Of a stretch of DNA of 7,112 nt, positions 3,969 through 7,112 are shown piece after piece. Source of the DNA: Candidatus Nanoanaerosalina archaeon (GTDB taxonomy: Archaea > Nanohalarchaeota > Nanosalinia > Nanosalinales > Nanoanaerosalinaceae); contig JALDAI010000037.1 of the NCBI GenBank assembly GCA_022729285.1, positions 1 to 7,112 on the forward strand, in the 5' to 3' direction. Below the pieces are notes generated by a model. The model was not told where the DNA came from. It made no database searches and saw nothing but the letters and a program-made list of their open reading frames with translations. Made by a program: the position numbers and the translations under genes. Within the stretch, counting starts at the first letter, position 1, and each line of letters begins with the position of its first letter.

Positions 3969-5744
3969 ATGACAGGGAACAAAAAAATTAGACAGCCAAT
4001 TATATCAGTACTAGGACACGTTAACAGCGGTAAGACAACACTTTTAGATTATATAAGAGGTTCTCTAGTAGTTGAAAAAGAAGCAGGATCGATCACACAG
4101 ATGATAGGTGCTACAGAAGTCCCGATCGACAAGATAGAAGATATATGCGGAGGGATGCTAGATAGTTTAGAAACCGAACTAACAATTCCAGGACTTCTTT
4201 TAATAGATACACCAGGCCACGCAGCCTTTACATCCCTTAGAAAAAGAGGAGGAAGCCTTTCAGATATAGCAGTATTAGTTATAGATGTTGAAGACGGAGT
4301 ACAGCCACAGACAAAGGAAGCAATAGAGATATTAACAGAATCCAAAACCCCTTTCGTAATCGCCTTAAACAAGATAGACAGGATACCGGGCTGGAAAACG
4401 GATAAAAAATGTTGGACACAGAACTTCCAAAACCAGAAGAAAAAGCTTAGACAGAAACTTGACACCGAGATATACAAGATAATGGGAGATCTAAACGAAT
4501 ACGGACTAGTCTGCGAAAGATTCGATAGAGTAGATAATTTCAGGAAAAAGATAGGTATAATACCGGTATCAGCAGAGACAGGGGAAGGCATACCGGAGCT
4601 TTTAATGGTTTTATCCGGATTAACTCAGAGATTTTTATCAGACGAACTAGTAGTCCATGAAGGAGTAGGCAAAGGAACTGTTTTAGAAGTTAACGAAGTA
4701 AAGGGAATGGGTAAAACCATCGATATAATCCATTACGACGGAACAATAAGGAAAAATGATAAACTCCTTCTAGGAGGTAAGAACGGTTTAATCGAGACAA
4801 AGGTTAAAGCCATTCTAAAATCAAAACCGTTAACCGAGATAAGAAGAGAAAAAGAGTTTGAAAGACTGGAAGAAATCTCGCCAGCTTCAGGAGTCAAGAT
4901 TTCCGCTAAAAACCTAGAAGACGCGATGGCAGGATCTCCTGTGAGAGCAGTTTCCGAAGAAAAAGATCTTGAAAAAGCAAGGAGAGAGATTGAGAAAGAG
5001 ATAAAAGATCTTCAGATACAAACAACCCCTAACGGTACAATAGTTAAGGCAGACTCATTAGGAAGCCTTGAAGCTGTTTCAAAAGTATTTAAGGAGTCAG
5101 GAATCCCTATAGCTAAAGCCGAAGTAGGACAGATAAATAAGAAAGATCTTTTAGAGCTGAAAGGATCTGATGACGAGTACAGAGTTGTTTTCGGTTTCAA
5201 CACCCCTGTTAACAGTTCAGCCGTGACATTCCAGAGAAAAAACAAGGAGTACCAGATAATAACTTCAGAGATAATTTACGAACTTGTAGATAATTATAAA
5301 GAATGGAAAGAAGAGCTGGAGAGGAAAAAAAGAATGGAGGCTCTTTCATCAATCGCAAGACCTGGAAAGTTCCGAATCATGCCGGATCACGTTTTTAGAT
5401 CCTCTAAGCCAGCTGTTGTAGGAGTTGAGATAGTTGATGGAGCAGTATCCCCTAACTCAAAGTTTATGACAAAAGACGGGGAAAGGCTTGGAACTATCAA
5501 AGCAGTTCAGGAAGGCGGAGAATCTATAGATCTTGCAGAAAAAGGTAGCGAAGTAGCTGTTTCACTTACAAACGTACAAGTAGGCAGACAGGTTGAAGAA
5601 GGTGAAACTTACTATACCGACCTTGAGAAAGAAGATTACAAAAAGATCCAGGAAATGATGGAGTATATCTCCGACAACGAGCTTAACACTTTATCAGAAA
5701 TAGTTGAGATAAAGGACAATAAAAACCCTAGGTGGAGAGTTTAA
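3969..5744 (+). CDS. infB: Translation initiation factor aIF5B (IF2-type GTPase)
   Basis: This GTPase promotes ribosomal subunit joining and placement of initiator tRNA. The 591-aa product has normal archaeal length and no intein. G motifs: P-loop GHVNSGKTT (16-24), switch I region with T43, DTPGH (80-84) with the catalytic His, NKID (134-137) and SAETG (201-205). After the G domain come a beta-barrel domain II (about 225-345), domain III opening with TTPNGTIVKADSLGSLEA (about 355-372), and domain IV from about 460, containing IARPGKFRIMPDHVFR. The P-loop usually reads GHVDHGKT; here Asp-His is replaced by Asn-Ser, while the residues that bind phosphate are kept. It has a strong ribosome binding site. 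It converges on trkA with a 2-nt gap. Confidence 0.97.
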   Translation: MTGNKKIRQPIISVLGHVNSGKTTLLDYIRGSLVVEKEAGSITQMIGATEVPIDKIEDICGGMLDSLETELTIPGLLLIDTPGHAAFTSLRKRGGSLSDIAVLVIDVEDGVQPQTKEAIEILTESKTPFVIALNKIDRIPGWKTDKKCWTQNFQNQKKKLRQKLDTEIYKIMGDLNEYGLVCERFDRVDNFRKKIGIIPVSAETGEGIPELLMVLSGLTQRFLSDELVVHEGVGKGTVLEVNEVKGMGKTIDIIHYDGTIRKNDKLLLGGKNGLIETKVKAILKSKPLTEIRREKEFERLEEISPASGVKISAKNLEDAMAGSPVRAVSEEKDLEKARREIEKEIKDLQIQTTPNGTIVKADSLGSLEAVSKVFKESGIPIAKAEVGQINKKDLLELKGSDDEYRVVFGFNTPVNSSAVTFQRKNKEYQIITSEIIYELVDNYKEWKEELERKKRMEALSSIARPGKFRIMPDHVFRSSKPAVVGVEIVDGAVSPNSKFMTKDGERLGTIKAVQEGGESIDLAEKGSEVAVSLTNVQVGRQVEEGETYYTDLEKEDYKKIQEMMEYISDNELNTLSEIVEIKDNKNPRWRV

Positions 5745-5746
5745 AG

Positions 5747-6397
5747 TTATAAAACAAGGTTAACCCGTTCTCTCACACCTTTATCCGCTACTATAATCAG
5801 AGAATCGCCTTTCTTTATTCTAAGAGTGTCTTCAGGAACTATACTTTCCTCCTCCCTTAGTACAGAGACGATTTTAAACCCTTTCTTAGGGATTCTCTTA
5901 ACATCATCTATCTCATCAACCCTAAGATTTTCAAAAACAGATTTTTTAGATACAACAATCTCTAAGATCTCCTTGTCCTTACCAACATTAGCAACCTTTC
6001 TCATAGACGGGTGCTCGATCACAGAAAGGAACTCTGAGTAAACAATGTCAGTGTACTCAACAGTGTTGACCTCCAACATGTTGTATATATCCAAATAACT
6101 TTTATCCTCAACCCTTGCCACTATCTTAGGCACTCCGTACTTTTTACCTATCATCGACACAACCAAGTTTTTGTTAGGGGAGTTAAGCGTTGAAACAAGA
6201 ACATCAGCCTTAGAAATACCAGCATCCATAAGAACTGACAAACTCTGAGGCGAACCGTTTACAACAGTTGCACCGGTAGAGTAAAGTGATTCAGCTTTCT
6301 TCTTATCGTCTTCAACCACTACTACATCATGCATACTTACTAATTCATCAACCAGTCTTTCCGATATCGTGTTAACTCCTGCAACTATAATATACAT
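5747..6397 (-). CDS. trkA: TrkA-type potassium channel regulator (RCK N + TrkA-C), atypical nucleotide motif
   Basis: A cytosolic regulatory subunit that gates the TrkH potassium transporter. The 216-aa product has an RCK/TrkA-N Rossmann domain (about 1-120) and a TrkA-C domain (about 140-216, IVPEDTLRIKKGDSLIIVAD). Family patterns GSPQSLSVLMDAGISKADVLVST and NKNLVVSMIGKKYGVPKIVARV are clear. The glycine-rich loop, normally GxGxxG, reads G7-V-N-T-I-S12, so two of the three glycines are missing, while the acidic residues after beta-2 (E29-D30-D31) are kept. Ligand choice may thus differ. ATG 6397 is the only good start; a GGGAGGTG lies upstream but 13 nt away, longer than usual. It follows trkH with a 44-nt gap, in a trkHA operon. 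Confidence 0.92.
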   Translation of the reverse strand: MYIIVAGVNTISERLVDELVSMHDVVVVEDDKKKAESLYSTGATVVNGSPQSLSVLMDAGISKADVLVSTLNSPNKNLVVSMIGKKYGVPKIVARVEDKSYLDIYNMLEVNTVEYTDIVYSEFLSVIEHPSMRKVANVGKDKEILEIVVSKKSVFENLRVDEIDDVKRIPKKGFKIVSVLREEESIVPEDTLRIKKGDSLIIVADKGVRERVNLVL

Positions 6398-6441
6398 ACT
6401 TAGTAATTTACACCTCCCACTTAAAGAAATTTCGGAAAGAA

Positions 6442-7112
6442 CTACTTCCTTCTTAAAATTTCAGCGTTCAAGAAAACAAGAAGAGGTAAAAGTTCAAGCC
6501 TTCCTGCAAGCATCGTTATAGACCATAAAACTTTTACAGGACCCGGTAAAACAATAAGAGTTTCTTGAGATATTAGCAAAGGCCCCATCGAGCTTATAGA
6601 AGATAAAACACCTTGCATACTTTCAAAAATTGTTAGTTCCGAGAAAACAACTGTTAAAAGACCTACGAAGAAAACCATAAAAGCCCATAAAAAGACTATT
6701 GAGACAATTCTGAAAACAACAGAGTCCCTTATTTTTTCACCGTTCACCTCAACATAGTTTAAAGCATTCTTTGGAAGACTGAAACTCTTCACCTCCCTAG
6801 CAACTATTTTAAACAAGACACCAAGCCTGAAAATCTTTATACCACCGGTAGTAGAACCTAAACTACCTCCAACAAACATAAGCGAAACCAAAATCATCCT
6901 TGAAACTTCAGGGAACTCCATCAACCCTCTTAACTCGAAACCTGTAGAGCTTATAACAGAAACGGTTTGGAAAATGCTTGTTATAAACGAGTCAAACAGA
7001 CCTCCCTCACTTAGTAAAACACCTGAAAAAACAACTAGAAACGAGAAACCGGTTATCTTAAGGTATAATTTTAACTCAAAGTCCTTGAAAAACTCTTTAA
7101 ACCTTCCTTTCA
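6442..7112 (-). CDS. trkH: TrkH-family potassium transporter, C-terminal part (5' end outside window)
   Basis: This integral membrane subunit carries K+ across the cytoplasmic membrane. The open frame runs from the right edge to TAG at 6444-6442, giving 222 residues of the C-terminal half. The frame stays open upstream of the internal TTG at 6924. Visible parts, numbered in the fragment: a membrane helix (about 15-33); pore loop 3 with filter SSTGF (54-58); the signature GGSLGSTTGGIK (81-92) in the helix after it; a long hydrophobic helix (about 132-156); pore loop 4 SSMGP (173-177); and GRLELLP (203-209) in the final helix, diagnostic of TrkH/KtrB. It is immediately upstream of trkA on the same strand, its usual regulatory partner. 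Confidence 0.95.
   Translation of the reverse strand, partial: KGRFKEFFKDFELKLYLKITGFSFLVVFSGVLLSEGGLFDSFITSIFQTVSVISSTGFELRGLMEFPEVSRMILVSLMFVGGSLGSTTGGIKIFRLGVLFKIVAREVKSFSLPKNALNYVEVNGEKIRDSVVFRIVSIVFLWAFMVFFVGLLTVVFSELTIFESMQGVLSSISSMGPLLISQETLIVLPGPVKVLWSITMLAGRLELLPLLVFLNAEILRRK

Noticed and set aside
4049..4591. Minus-strand ORF of 180 aa inside infB
   Set aside because: It is fully antisense to the conserved G domain of aIF5B, with low-complexity Ser/Phe-rich composition and no recognisable motif.
2805..6041. Other overlapping ORFs (minus 2805-3038 and 5012-5245; plus 5826-6041)
   Set aside because: Each is a shadow of the DUF2797, infB or trkA gene, with no independent coding signal.

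Overview
The window is archaeal. It carries archaeal/eukaryotic-type genes (RNA polymerase subunits Rpo3 and Rpo10, ribosomal protein L18e, aIF5B), a tRNA with bulge-helix-bulge introns, GGTG/GAGG-type ribosome binding sites and TATA-type promoters. Base composition is AT-rich, and Arg is mostly AGA/AGG. The place of tRNA-Leu just before rpl18e matches the S9 operon of haloarchaea, and Rpo3 is acidic. A nanohaloarchaeal or other small DPANN/euryarchaeal lineage is therefore plausible, but this is an inference and not proven here.

Positions 1-2441 (+) are the archaeal alpha/S9 operon: the tail of rps11, rpo3 (rpoD), a two-intron tRNA-Leu(UAA), rpl18e, rpl13, rps9 and rpo10 (rpoN). Together they supply ribosome and RNA polymerase parts. 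The usual followers (rpoK, eno, rps2) are absent. A hairpin plus T-rich tract at the rpo10 stop looks like the end of the transcript.

Positions 2491-3240 (+) encode a DUF2797 protein with its own promoter, probably leaderless. A tRNA-Pro(GGG) lies on the minus strand at 3264-3336.

Positions 3337-3968 hold no protein gene. The first part is AT-rich and mostly featureless. From about 3516 there is a good TATA box, then about 360 nt packed with perfect hairpins and A-rich linkers, best read as an unassigned structured non-coding RNA on the plus strand. A divergent RNase P RNA is one candidate identity.

Positions 3969-5744 (+) encode translation initiation factor aIF5B. Convergent to it, 2 nt away, is a minus-strand potassium-uptake operon, trkH (partial, running off the right edge) followed by trkA.

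Most notable points: a 17-nt BHB intron in the D-loop of tRNA-Leu in addition to the anticodon-loop intron, with complementarity between the two introns; the structured RNA upstream of infB; loss of all Fe-S cysteines from Rpo3; and a degenerate nucleotide-binding motif in TrkA.
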